Assembly (NCBI GenBank): GCA_035461525.1
Contig: DATHVD010000007.1
Span: forward strand, 1 to 56,903
Source: JAIBJN01 sp035461525
Lineage (GTDB): Bacteria > Actinomycetota > Thermoleophilia > Gaiellales > Gaiellaceae
Direction: 5' to 3'
DNA length: 56,903 bases
Made by a program: the position numbers and the translations under genes. This document shows, in pieces, positions 1 through 7,888 of the stretch (position 1 is its first letter; each line of letters opens with the position of its first letter). Below the pieces are notes generated by a model that saw nothing but the letters and a program-made list of their open reading frames with translations, did no database searches and had not been told where the DNA came from.

Positions 1-2
1 TC

Positions 3-878
3 ATCCGCACGCTGTATCCCGAGACCGGGAAGGCCTACCTGGTCGGCGTCACCGGCCCTCCCGGCGTCGGCAAGTCGAGCCTGATCAGCGCGCTCGTCCG
101 CCACGTGCGCGAGCGGGAGCAGACGGTCGGCGTCGTCTCGGTCGATCCGTCGAGCCCGTTCACGAAGGGCGCGCTCCTCGGCGACCGCATCCGCCTCGCC
201 GACCACTTCCTCGACCCGGAGGTCTTCATCCGCTCCATGGGCACGCGCGGGCACCTCGGCGGCCTCGCCGAGACGACCCTCCAGGCCGCGCTCGTGCTCG
301 ACGCGGCCGGCAAGGATCTCGTCTTCCTCGAGACCGTCGGCGCCGGGCAGAGCGAGGTCGAGGTGATCACGATTGCCGACACCGTCCTCCTCGTCCTCAT
401 GCCCGGCTCCGGCGACTCGATCCAGGCGCTCAAGGCCGGGATCATGGAGATCCCCGACGTGATCGCCGTCAACAAGCGCGACCACCCCGCGGCCAAGACG
501 ATGGTGAACGAGGTCCGCTCGGTGCTCGCCCTCGACACGGAGCGGGACTGGCGCCCGCCGATCGTCCTGACGGAGGCGGTGCGCGGCGAGGGCGTGCCCG
601 AGCTCTGGGAGGAGATCGAGGGGCACCGCCGGCACCTGGAGGAGACGGGAACCCTCGCCGAGAGGCGCGCGCGGAATCTTGCCGGCGAGGTCTTCGCGGT
701 CGCGAGCGGGCGCGCGAAAGCGCGCCTCGAGGAGGCCGTCGCCGAGGACGAGGAGCTGCGCCGGCTGCTCGGCGCCGTGCAGCGGCGCGAGCTCGATCCG
801 CTGACGGCCGTGCGTGACATCATGGAGCGGGTCTTCCACGTCCGCGATGGCGACGCAGACCGCCCCGACACTCGCTGA
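3..878 (+). CDS. meaB: Methylmalonyl-CoA mutase-associated GTPase MeaB (5' partial)
   Basis: G3E-family P-loop GTPase that protects and reactivates adenosylcobalamin-dependent methylmalonyl-CoA mutase. The reading frame is open from the first bases of the window, so the N-terminus lies outside it. The Walker A motif GPPGVGKSS is near the visible start (about nt 57-84). It is followed by the family block VDPSSPFTKGALLGDRI, the Walker B/switch region ETVGAGQSEVE and the guanine-specificity motif NKRD (about nt 469-480). The C-terminal helices are the MeaB/ArgK dimerisation part. The gene overlaps the start of the threonine ammonia-lyase by 32 nt. The mutase itself is presumably just upstream. 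Identity is confident because all four G-motifs are present. Confidence 0.95.
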   Translation: MRTLYPETGKAYLVGVTGPPGVGKSSLISALVRHVREREQTVGVVSVDPSSPFTKGALLGDRIRLADHFLDPEVFIRSMGTRGHLGGLAETTLQAALVLDAAGKDLVFLETVGAGQSEVEVITIADTVLLVLMPGSGDSIQALKAGIMEIPDVIAVNKRDHPAAKTMVNEVRSVLALDTERDWRPPIVLTEAVRGEGVPELWEEIEGHRRHLEETGTLAERRARNLAGEVFAVASGRAKARLEEAVAEDEELRRLLGAVQRRELDPLTAVRDIMERVFHVRDGDADRPDTR

Positions 879-2043
879 GATCCGCGAGGCGCGAGAGCGC
901 CTCGACGGCGTCGCCCGCGTGACGCCGGTCTACTCGTCCGAGACCCTCGGCCGCCTCTCCGGGCGGCCGACCTGGCTCAAGGCGGAGAACCTGCAGCGAA
1001 CCGGCTCCTTCAAGATCCGCGGCGCCTACAACCGCATCGCCCTGCTCGGGCCCGCCGAGCGTGCCGCCGGCGTCGTCACCGCGAGCGCGGGCAACCACGG
1101 GCAGGCGGTCGCGTGGGCCGCGCGCGAGCTCGGGGTCCGCGCCTCCGTCTTCATGCCCGAGGACGCACCGATGGCGAAGATCGACGCCACGCGGACGTAC
1201 GGCGCCGACGTCGTCCTCGTCGGCGAGGGCTACGACGAGGCCGCCGCGGCCGCGCAGGAGCGGGTCGAGGCGGGAGAGACCCTCGTGCACGCCTTCGAGG
1301 ACGCGCTGGTCGTCGCAGGCCAGGGCACGCTCGGCCTGGAGCTCGCCGAGCAGCTCGGGCCCGACGTCCGCACGGTCGTCGTGCCCGTCGGCGGCGGCGG
1401 ACTGGCGGCCGGGATCGCGCTCGCGCTCGCCGAGCTGCGCCCCGAGATCTCGCTCGTCGGCGTCCAGGCGGCCGCGTGCGCACCGCTCGCCGGCGGGAAG
1501 CCGGCCGGGACGACGATCGCTGACGGGATCGCCGTGAAGCGGCCGGGGGAGCTGACGAGCGCGATCCTCGAGGAGCGTCTCGCGGCGGTCGTGACCGTGA
1601 CCGACGCCGAGATCGCGGGCGCGATCCTGCTCGTGAACGAGCGCTCGAAGCTCGTCGTCGAGGGGGCCGGCGCGGCCTCCGTCGCCGCGCTGGTGGCCGG
1701 CAGGGTGGAGGGCGACGGCGCCGCCTGCGCCGTCCTCTCGGGCGGGAACATCGACGCGAGCTCGCTGATCGAGGTGCTCCGCTACGGCCTCACCCAGGCG
1801 GGCCGCTACCTCGTTCTCCGCACGCGCGTGACCGACCGCCCGGGCAACCTCGCGCGGCTCCTCGCGCTCATCGCCGAGGAGCGCGTGAACGTCCTCGGCG
1901 TCGACCACCACCGCGAGGGGATGGACCTGCCGGTGACCGGTACCGAGATCGAGCTGACGCTCGCCACGCGCGACCGCGAGCACTGCGAGGAGCTGCTCGA
2001 GCGGCTCGCGGGCGAGGGCTACCCCGTGGAGCCGCTCAAGTAG
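847..2043 (+). CDS. ilvA: Threonine ammonia-lyase (threonine dehydratase) with C-terminal ACT domain
   Basis: PLP enzyme converting threonine to 2-oxobutanoate and ammonia, feeding isoleucine synthesis or propionyl-CoA. The protein is 398 aa. It has the PLP-lysine motif TGSFKIRGAYN (about residues 51-61), the SAGNHGQAVA loop and the glycine-rich phosphate-binding loop GGGGLAAG. The last 75 residues read as an ACT domain (LVLRTRVTDRPGNLARLL). The ATG at 847 is chosen because the family normally begins about 10 residues before the first helix; an in-frame ATG at 814 would add residues that are only the MeaB 3' end in another frame. Length and ACT domain match the TdcB/IlvA1 type with one regulatory domain. 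Confidence 0.93.
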   Translation: MATQTAPTLAEIREARERLDGVARVTPVYSSETLGRLSGRPTWLKAENLQRTGSFKIRGAYNRIALLGPAERAAGVVTASAGNHGQAVAWAARELGVRASVFMPEDAPMAKIDATRTYGADVVLVGEGYDEAAAAAQERVEAGETLVHAFEDALVVAGQGTLGLELAEQLGPDVRTVVVPVGGGGLAAGIALALAELRPEISLVGVQAAACAPLAGGKPAGTTIADGIAVKRPGELTSAILEERLAAVVTVTDAEIAGAILLVNERSKLVVEGAGAASVAALVAGRVEGDGAACAVLSGGNIDASSLIEVLRYGLTQAGRYLVLRTRVTDRPGNLARLLALIAEERVNVLGVDHHREGMDLPVTGTEIELTLATRDREHCEELLERLAGEGYPVEPLK

Positions 2044-2208
2044 GCGAAATGCGGCTCGAGCACGTCGAGGACGCCGAGGCCGAGTCGGCTCCAACGGTCG
2101 TCCTCCTCCAAAGGCTCGGCAACTCTTCAGGAGAGCGAGGCCTTCCAGTACCTGACCGAGGCCGGTGCGGTCGAGTGGATCGTCTCGACGTCCGGGCGGT
2201 GGTAGCTC

Positions 2209-2658
2209 TCAGTCGAGCTCGAGGCCCTCGTGGGCGAGCTCGAGCGTCTCGATCGCGACGTCGTTCCCCTTCGCGTTCAGGTCGGGCGCCTGGTATTTTG
2301 CGGGGAAGGCGCCGCGGAGGAGCCAGCGCTTCACGGGCTGCCGCGCGTCGTCTAGCAGGACGATCGCCACGTTGCGGCGCTCGACGGCGCCGGTTGCGAC
2401 GGTCCTCCACCAGTCCCAGAGGTCGCGGCTCTGGGTGACGCCCCGCTTGAGCGTGACGTTCCCGTACTTGATCACCCCGGGGAGCTTCCGGGAGGACGCG
2501 AGCGGGTCGGAGCCCTCGCGGTACTCGATCACCTCGGTCTCCGCCTGAAGGCCGGACACCTCGCTGAAGGCGGCCTGGTCGATCCCGTCGATCTGGACGA
2601 CGAAGTTGAAGTTCTTGTACGGGTCGGGCCTCTTCCCTGCGGACGGCACGGGCCTCAC
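2209..2658 (-). CDS. Contractile-tail tube protein (T4 gp19-like, TIGR02241 type), orphan
   Basis: The 149-aa protein carries the features of phage-tail tube proteins of the gp19/TIGR02241 group, which build the inner tube of contractile phage tails and extracellular contractile injection systems. Visible signatures are NFVVQIDG, FSEVSGLQAETEVIEYREG, KLPGVIKYGNVTLKRGVT, LWDWW and the C-terminal GNDVAIETLELAHEGLE. The GTG start overlaps the stop of the upstream partner by 4 nt (GTGA), so the two are probably translated together. No sheath, baseplate, spike or ATPase gene lies nearby, which is unusual. It could be a detached part of an injection-system locus elsewhere. The family call is firm; its role here is unknown. 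Confidence 0.88.
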   Translation of the reverse strand: MRPVPSAGKRPDPYKNFNFVVQIDGIDQAAFSEVSGLQAETEVIEYREGSDPLASSRKLPGVIKYGNVTLKRGVTQSRDLWDWWRTVATGAVERRNVAIVLLDDARQPVKRWLLRGAFPAKYQAPDLNAKGNDVAIETLELAHEGLELD

Positions 2659-3026
2659 TCTCCTTTCAGGTAGCCGATCTCGCGGTAGATCTCGAGGTTG
2701 TGGGCGATCGTGGAGCGATACCGCTTCCCGTCGGGGTCGCGGTAGGCGACGCGGGCGGTAATCTTCGTCGCGCGGCGGCGCCCGAACCAGGAGGCGGCGC
2801 TGTCGAGGAGCGTCTCGATCCGCTTCCCGGGAGCGAGGAACTCGAGCTCGCGGAAGAGCGGGAGCGCGGCGACGTCCTTCGTCCCCCCGAGGCCGGGCAG
2901 CTTGCGGTCGAACGTCGTGCGGACGCCGAGCGCCGGCCGCTCGCCGATGTTCGAGACGGAGACGAACAGCAGGCCGTCGCGGAAGTCGAAGTCGACGATC
3001 ACGTCCGGCCGCGGGGTCGACGCCAT
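2655..3026 (-). CDS. Hypothetical protein, partner of tail tube protein
   Basis: I do not recognise a named family. The 123-aa product has no signal peptide or membrane segment. Its alternating pattern (VIVDFDFRDGLLFVSVSNIG, then FRELEFLAPGKRIETLLD and ATKITARVAYRDPDGKRY) looks like a beta-sandwich of the Ig/CARDB sort. The ATG at 3026 is preferred over an in-frame start at 3125 because the extra residues would be low-complexity Arg/Ser/Pro. Its stop overlaps the GTG of the tail-tube gene by 4 nt, so the two form a tight pair. It might be a tube-binding, chaperone or cap-like protein, but that is a guess from position only. Confidence 0.7.
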   Translation of the reverse strand: MASTPRPDVIVDFDFRDGLLFVSVSNIGERPALGVRTTFDRKLPGLGGTKDVAALPLFRELEFLAPGKRIETLLDSAASWFGRRRATKITARVAYRDPDGKRYRSTIAHNLEIYREIGYLKGE

Positions 3027-3036
3027 CGGCGGAAGC

Positions 3037-3711
3037 CTAGCCCGCGACGAGCTCGCGGAGCCGGGTCGCGTAGGCGGGGGCGGTCGGCTCGTCCTCGTGG
3101 CGGAAGAAGCAGTAGACGTCCGCACCCGCGTCGAGGAGCGGGCGGATCGTGGCGGCCAGCGCGCTCAGTGCGTCATCCCCGTAGGGCGGCTCGCGCAGGC
3201 GCAGGTAGCGGAACGGGGCCGAGCCCTCCAGGGCACCGGCGCGGACGGCGCCGCGCTCGTCCAGGCGGGACGCGACCTCGGGGTCGTCCCAGCTCTCGTG
3301 CCGGAAGTCGAGCGCGACGGCGAGCTCCGGGTCGAGGCTGCTCAGGAGGCGCTCGAGGAAGCCGTCGTCGCGGGCCCGCGGCACCTTGATCCGCAGCGGG
3401 CCGAGCCGGTCGCCGAGCCCCCGCGCGGCGCGGCAGAACCCCGGCAGGCCCTTCGCCTCTCCCGCTGCCGCGCCGCGCGCGACGGTGACGGCGAACCGGA
3501 ATCCCTCCGGCGTCTCGGCCGCCCAGCGGGCGAACTGCTCGCTCTCGGGCTGGCGGTAGAAGGTGTTGTTCAGCTCGACCGCGTTCGTGCGGGCGGCGTA
3601 GTGGCGGAGGAAGGCGTCGGGACGCGCGTCGGCCGGGTAGAACCCGCCGCGCCACGACGGGTAGGAGAACCCGGAGGAGCCGGCGTAGAGGCGCCCGCGC
3701 GCGGTCGTCAC
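3037..3711 (-). CDS. DUF72 family protein
   Basis: The protein shows the DUF72 (YecE-like) pattern: an N-terminal LYAGSSGFSYPSW strand-turn, GGFYP, then AVELNNTFYRQP, FRFAVTVARG, ALDFRHESWDD and a C-terminal YCFFRHEDEPTAPAYATRL. DUF72 proteins adopt a TIM-barrel-like fold and have no settled function. The GTG at 3711 (224 aa) is preferred because the family normally starts 5-6 residues before this first strand; in-frame starts at 3732 and 3768 also exist. It lies 10 nt upstream of the tail-tube partner gene and may share its transcript. Family confident, start uncertain. Confidence 0.88.
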   Translation of the reverse strand: MTTARGRLYAGSSGFSYPSWRGGFYPADARPDAFLRHYAARTNAVELNNTFYRQPESEQFARWAAETPEGFRFAVTVARGAAAGEAKGLPGFCRAARGLGDRLGPLRIKVPRARDDGFLERLLSSLDPELAVALDFRHESWDDPEVASRLDERGAVRAGALEGSAPFRYLRLREPPYGDDALSALAATIRPLLDAGADVYCFFRHEDEPTAPAYATRLRELVAG

Positions 3712-3786
3712 CCCCGGAGTGATAGCCGACACGCCCTCGTCACGAAGTCGGCGCGGTCCGCGCGCCACACGCGCGCCTTTCCGGGC

Positions 3787-3822
3787 TATGCTCGTAAGCG
3801 GGTGGTGGTCCGGGGTGGCCCC
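3787..3822 (+). repeat. Promoter-like dispersed repeat, copy A
   Basis: The 25 nt at 3798-3822 are identical to 55360-55384 in front of pheT. Similarity extends left through a TATGCT/TACGCT hexamer with one 1-nt indel. The right end can form a GGGG-TGG-CCCC mini hairpin. This copy sits in the gap between the acyl-CoA dehydrogenase and DUF72 genes, both on the minus strand, so a transcript started here would run antisense into the dehydrogenase 3' end. Function unknown. Confidence 0.6.
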
Positions 3823-3846
3823 AAGGCTTCCCGGGGGAGAAGAGCG

Positions 3847-4980
3847 TCAGAGCCCCAGGTGCCGGGCGATGACCATGCGCTGGATCTCGTTCGTGCCCTC
3901 GCCGATCTCCAGCACCTTCTGGTCGCGGTAGAGCCGCGAGATCGCGTACTCGTCCATGAAGCCGTAGCCGCCGTGGATCTGGAGCGCCCGGTCGGCGACG
4001 CGCTTCGACAGCTCGCCGGTGTAGAGCTTCGCCATCGCCGCCTCGGCCGCGAACTCCCGGCCCTGGTCCTTCAGCCACGCGGCCCGGTACACGAGCCCGC
4101 GCGCAGCCGCGATCTCCGTCGCCATGTCGGCGAGCGCGAACTGGACCGCCTGGAAGGTCGCGATCGGGCGTCCGAACTGCTCCCGCTCCTGCGCGTAGCC
4201 CTTCGCCAGGTCGTAGGCGCCCTGCGCGAGCCCGAGGCCCATCGCCGCGACCGAGATCCGTCCGCCGTCGAGGATCTCGAGGAACTGTCGGAAGCCCTGG
4301 CCGCGCTCGCCGAGGAGGTTGCCCTCGGGGACGGCGCAGTCGCGGAACGAGAGCTCGCGCGTGTCGGACGCCCGCCAGCCCATCTTGTGCATCGGCGCCG
4401 AGATCTCGTAGCCGGGCGTCCCGTTCGGGACGACGACGTTCGAGATCTCGTCCTCGCCCGTCCGCGCCGTGATCGTCACGCACGCGGTGATGTCGGTGCC
4501 GGCGTTCGTGATGAAGATCTTCGAGCCGTTCACGACCCACTGCCCGTCGCGCAGCTCGGCCGTCGTCCGCGACGCGCCGGCGTCCGACCCCGCCCCGGGC
4601 TCCGTGAGCCCGAACGCGGCGAGCTTGCGGCCGGAGGCGAGGTCGGGGACCCACTCGCGCTTCTGCTCCTCGCTCCCGAAGAGGAGGAACGGCATCGTGC
4701 CGAGGGACGTGTGCGCGGCGACGGTGATCGCGACGGACGAGTCGACCCGCGTCAGCTCCTCGACCGCGATCGCGTACGCGAGCGTGTCGCCGCCGGCGCC
4801 GCCGTACTCCTCGGGGATCGGGATCCCCATGAGCCCGAGCTCGGCCAGCTCGGCGACGAGCTCGTACGGGAAGCGGTGCTCGCGGTCGAGCTCCTCCGCG
4901 ACGGGCGCGACGCGCTCCTCCGCGAACTCGCGCACCGTGCGGCGGATGAGCAGGTGCTCGTCGGAGAGATCGAGGTTCAT
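3847..4980 (-). CDS. Acyl-CoA dehydrogenase (short/branched-chain or isovaleryl type)
   Basis: FAD flavoenzyme oxidising acyl-CoA to 2,3-enoyl-CoA, passing electrons to ETF. The length, 377 aa, is typical. Visible signatures are YGGAGGDTL, the ACAD signature 1 region AFGLTEPGAGSDAG, KIFITNAG, and the C-terminal signature QIHGGYGFMDEY followed by IGEGTNEIQRMVIAR. The glutamate of this last block (EGTNE) is near the usual catalytic position of short-chain members. The ATG start (4980) overlaps the stop of leucyl aminopeptidase by 4 nt (ATGA). With the acyl-CoA carboxylase subunits and enoyl-CoA hydratase in this window it would fit leucine breakdown, but substrate cannot be fixed from sequence alone. 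Confidence 0.94.
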   Translation of the reverse strand: MNLDLSDEHLLIRRTVREFAEERVAPVAEELDREHRFPYELVAELAELGLMGIPIPEEYGGAGGDTLAYAIAVEELTRVDSSVAITVAAHTSLGTMPFLLFGSEEQKREWVPDLASGRKLAAFGLTEPGAGSDAGASRTTAELRDGQWVVNGSKIFITNAGTDITACVTITARTGEDEISNVVVPNGTPGYEISAPMHKMGWRASDTRELSFRDCAVPEGNLLGERGQGFRQFLEILDGGRISVAAMGLGLAQGAYDLAKGYAQEREQFGRPIATFQAVQFALADMATEIAAARGLVYRAAWLKDQGREFAAEAAMAKLYTGELSKRVADRALQIHGGYGFMDEYAISRLYRDQKVLEIGEGTNEIQRMVIARHLGL

Positions 4981-6482
4981 GCAGCCGCGGAGAGCCTCGT
5001 CGCCAGCTCGGCGAGGAGCCGGACGCCGTAGCCCGTGGCGCCCAGCTCGCCGTAGTAGTCGCCCCGCCCGCGCTCGAGGTACGCCGTGCCGGCGATGTCG
5101 AGATGAGCCCACGGGCCCTCTCCAGCGAACTGCTCGAGGAAGCGCGCGGCGTAGATGGGGGAGGCCTGCTTCAGGTCGGAGGAGTTCTTCAGGTCGGCGA
5201 AGCGCGACTCGAGGTAGCGGTCGTACGTCTCGTGCAGCGGGAGCCGCCACGCGTAGTCCCCGCTGGCGTCTGCGGCCTGCTCGACCTCGGCGACCCACGC
5301 GTCGTCGTTGCCCATGAGCCCTGCGTAGAAGTCGCCCAGCGCGATGACGACGGCGCCGGTGAGCGTGGCGAGATCGAGGACGTGGGTCGCGCCCGACTGG
5401 CGCGCGTGCCAGAGCGCGTCCGCAAGCACGAGGCGGCCCTCGGCGTCCGTGTTAGTGATCTCGATCGTCTTCCCGTTCAGCGCCGTGACGATGTCCCCCG
5501 GCCGGTACGCGTGCCCGCTGGGGAGGTTCTCGCAGGCGGCGACGACCGCCAGGACGCGGACGGGAAGCCCGAGCTCTGCGATCGCGCCCATCGCTGCGAC
5601 GACGGCGCCGCCCCCGCCCATGTCCGACTTCATCTCGTCCATGTGCAGCGGCGGCTTCAGCGAGAGCCCGCCGGCGTCGAAGGTGATCGCCTTGCCGACG
5701 AGGCCGAGGCGCAGGTCGGCGTGCGTGGGCTCGGGCGGCTCGTAGGAGAGGGTGATGAGGCGCGCGGGGTTGTGGCTCCCGCGGCTCACCGCCTCGAGTG
5801 CGCCCATGCCCGCGGCCTCGATCTCCTTGGGGCCCAGGGCCTCGAACCGGAGCGCGTCCGTCTGGCCGGCCATCCCCTCCGCCCAGGCCGCCAGGCGGTC
5901 GGGCGTGAGCTCGTTCGCGGGCGCGTTGACGAGGTCGCGGCAGCGGTTGGTCCAGCGGGCGACGACACCCGCGCGCCGGGCCGCCTCGGCCGCGGCGGGG
6001 GCGCCCGGGCCGCAGAGGATCAGGCGCTCGACCCGGCCGTTCCCGTCCTTCTTCTCCGTCTTCCACCGGCCGACCTCGTACGCGCCGAGGGCGGTGCCCT
6101 CGACGATCGCCCGTCCGGCCGCGGCGGGCTCCAGGTCGCCGTCCTCCTCCACGAGCCAGGCGACGGTGGCAGCGCGCAGGTCCTTCGCCTGCCGCGCGAC
6201 CGCGGCCGCGGCCGTGCGCAGGCGGTCGGGATCCCCGGGCGCGTCGCCGAGGCCCGCGGCGCCCACGCGGCGCGCGGCCACGCGCTCCTCCGCGCGAAGC
6301 AGCGTGACCCTGGCCTTGTCGGCCCTCAGCTCGCCCTCCTCGGCGAGTCGGCTCAGGCGTCCTTCCACCAGACGATCGAGCTCCTGCGCCGACGGCGGCA
6401 GCGACAGGGGTTCGGACACCGGGAAGACGAGGACGTCTGCGTCGACCTGCCCGGCGGGCGTCTCGACGACGTCGATCTCCAT
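4977..6482 (-). CDS. pepA: Leucyl aminopeptidase (M17 family)
   Basis: Cytosolic dinuclear-zinc aminopeptidase of family M17, normally hexameric, used in peptide turnover. The protein is 501 aa. The C-terminal catalytic domain shows the metal-binding region VGKAITFDAGGLSLKP, MDEMKSDMGGGGAV and the M17 signature NTDAEGRLVLADAL. The N-terminal third is the variable macrodomain-like part. ATG 6482 is a sensible start. It is the first gene of a minus-strand pair and overlaps the acyl-CoA dehydrogenase start by 4 nt, so the two are probably cotranscribed from the 6483-6700 gap. Confidence 0.95.
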   Translation of the reverse strand: MEIDVVETPAGQVDADVLVFPVSEPLSLPPSAQELDRLVEGRLSRLAEEGELRADKARVTLLRAEERVAARRVGAAGLGDAPGDPDRLRTAAAAVARQAKDLRAATVAWLVEEDGDLEPAAAGRAIVEGTALGAYEVGRWKTEKKDGNGRVERLILCGPGAPAAAEAARRAGVVARWTNRCRDLVNAPANELTPDRLAAWAEGMAGQTDALRFEALGPKEIEAAGMGALEAVSRGSHNPARLITLSYEPPEPTHADLRLGLVGKAITFDAGGLSLKPPLHMDEMKSDMGGGGAVVAAMGAIAELGLPVRVLAVVAACENLPSGHAYRPGDIVTALNGKTIEITNTDAEGRLVLADALWHARQSGATHVLDLATLTGAVVIALGDFYAGLMGNDDAWVAEVEQAADASGDYAWRLPLHETYDRYLESRFADLKNSSDLKQASPIYAARFLEQFAGEGPWAHLDIAGTAYLERGRGDYYGELGATGYGVRLLAELATRLSAAA

Positions 6483-6584
6483 GCGCGAGCGAGGATGGTA
6501 TCCGAGGCCGGAATCGACGTGCGCGGTCGTCCCTCCTTCGGGGGATCGGCCGCCGCACAGGGGCGCCGATACAAGGGGAGCGCA

Positions 6585-6611
6585 ATGAGCGCAGCACGTT
6601 CCTCTCCGTAG
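6585..6611 (+). CDS. Possible 8-aa leader peptide
   Basis: A very short reading frame (MSAARSSP) is preceded by a strong ribosome-binding site, AAGGGGAG, ending 4 nt before the ATG. It lies 90 nt upstream of the MFS transporter start and just before the inverted repeat at 6650-6677. The layout resembles a leader peptide with an attenuator hairpin, though no codon run hints at the signal. It may be chance. Confidence 0.25.
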   Translation: MSAARSSP

Positions 6612-6649
6612 CCCGCACCCTCCCCCGCGGGCGACAACCTCTCCCCCCT

Positions 6650-6677
6650 GAAGCCCTTCCGCCCCCGGAAGGGCTTC
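6650..6677 (+). terminator. Perfect 11-bp hairpin upstream of MFS gene
   Basis: Perfect inverted repeat with arms GAAGCCCTTCC and GGAAGGGCTTC around a 6-nt loop. No U-tract follows (GTGTTG), so if it ends transcripts it is weak or factor-dependent. It lies in the divergent gap between pepA and the MFS gene, where no upstream plus-strand gene needs ending. A role as attenuator or mRNA-stability hairpin for the MFS leader is therefore possible. Confidence 0.45.
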
Positions 6678-6700
6678 GTGTTGCGGGTAACGTCTCGCGG

Positions 6701-7888
6701 ATGCGCGAGGGCGTGGACAGGAAGGGCATGGCCGCGCTCTCGACGGGCCACCTGGGCACCGATCTCGCCCAGGGATCGCTGCCGGCGCTCCTCCCGTTCC
6801 TCGCCGAGCGCTTTGACCTCTCCTACACGCTGGTCGGGGCTCTCGTCCTCGCCGCGACCTTCAGCTCGTCCCTCATCCAACCGGCGTTCGGCCTCTGGTC
6901 GGACGCCCGCGGCGCCCTGTGGCTGCTACCGGCGGGCGTCGCGCTGGCCGGGCTCGGCATGGCCTTCGCCTCCGTGGCCCCGAGCTACGCTCTCGTCATG
7001 CTCGGCGTGCTCGTCTCCGGGCTCGGCGTCGCCGCCTACCATCCCGAAGGCTCGAAGTTCGCCAGCTACGTGAGCGGCAACCGGCGGGCGAGCGGGATGT
7101 CGTTCTTCTCCGTCGGCGGGAACGTCGGCTTCGCCCTCGGCCCGCTCGTGGCGTCGTTCTTCGTCATCACGCTCGGGCTGGGGCTCGACGGAGGAGCGCT
7201 CCTGGCCGTGCCCGGCCTCGTCGTCGCCGCGCTCCTGCTCGCCGCGCTGCCGCACCTCGCCCGCTTCGCCCCGGAGGTCGAGGCGCACATGACGCGGCGC
7301 GCGGCCGGAGGCCAGCCGCGCGGGCTCGCGCTCCTCCTCGTCGTCGTCGGCCTGCGAAGCGTCGCGCACATGGGCCTCTTCACGTTCGTGCCCCTCTACG
7401 AGATCTCGCGTGGGAACGGTGCCGGCTACGGCACCCGGCTCCTCGCGCTCTTCCTCTTCGCGGGCGCGGTCGGCACGCTCGTCGGCGGGCGCCTCGCAGA
7501 CCGCTACGGCCGTCGTTCGGTCATGCTGGGGAGCTTCGTGGTCGCGCCGCCCCTCATCCTCGTCTACGCGATCGCGGGCGGAGCCGTCGGCGCGGTCGCG
7601 CTGACGCTCTCGGGCGCCGCCGTCATCGGGACGTTCGGCGTCAGCCTCGTCATGAGCCAGGAGTACATGCCCGGCCGCGTCGGCGTGGCCTCGGGGCTCT
7701 CGATCGGCACTGCCATCGGGCTCGGCGGAGTCGCCGCCCTCGCTCTCGGCGCCGTCGCGGACGCCGTCGACCTCGAGACCGCCGTGCTCCTGACGGCGGC
7801 CGGGCCGGCGCTCTGCATCGTCTTCACACTGCTCCTCCCGCCCTCGCGCGCGAGACGGCCCGCCGAGCCGGCGGCGGCGCCGATCTGA
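6701..7888 (+). CDS. MFS transporter, fosmidomycin-resistance (Fsr)-like
   Basis: Twelve-helix inner-membrane exporter, 395 aa. The N-terminus (GHLGTDLAQGSLPALLPFL) and the block GLGVAAYHPEGSKFASYVSG match the Fsr-like subgroup of the major facilitator superfamily. The motif GRLADRYGRRSVML begins the second half. Substrate is not predictable, since Fsr relatives export fosmidomycin and other small molecules. ATG 6701 is used; ATG 6728 is an alternative that trims nine residues. The stop overlaps the SCP2 gene start by 1 nt (TGATG), so the two are coupled. Confidence 0.88.
   Translation: MREGVDRKGMAALSTGHLGTDLAQGSLPALLPFLAERFDLSYTLVGALVLAATFSSSLIQPAFGLWSDARGALWLLPAGVALAGLGMAFASVAPSYALVMLGVLVSGLGVAAYHPEGSKFASYVSGNRRASGMSFFSVGGNVGFALGPLVASFFVITLGLGLDGGALLAVPGLVVAALLLAALPHLARFAPEVEAHMTRRAAGGQPRGLALLLVVVGLRSVAHMGLFTFVPLYEISRGNGAGYGTRLLALFLFAGAVGTLVGGRLADRYGRRSVMLGSFVVAPPLILVYAIAGGAVGAVALTLSGAAVIGTFGVSLVMSQEYMPGRVGVASGLSIGTAIGLGGVAALALGAVADAVDLETAVLLTAAGPALCIVFTLLLPPSRARRPAEPAAAPI

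Noticed and set aside
2044..2208. Possible small gene after ilvA (ends in LQESEAFQYLTEAGAVEWIVSTSGRW-like frame, shown here in part as EAFQYLTEAGAVEWIV)
   Set aside because: The frame looks coding but has no start codon after the ilvA stop; at best a remnant.
2902..5031. 709-codon plus-strand frame
   Set aside because: Runs antisense through DUF72 and acyl-CoA dehydrogenase, both well supported on the minus strand.
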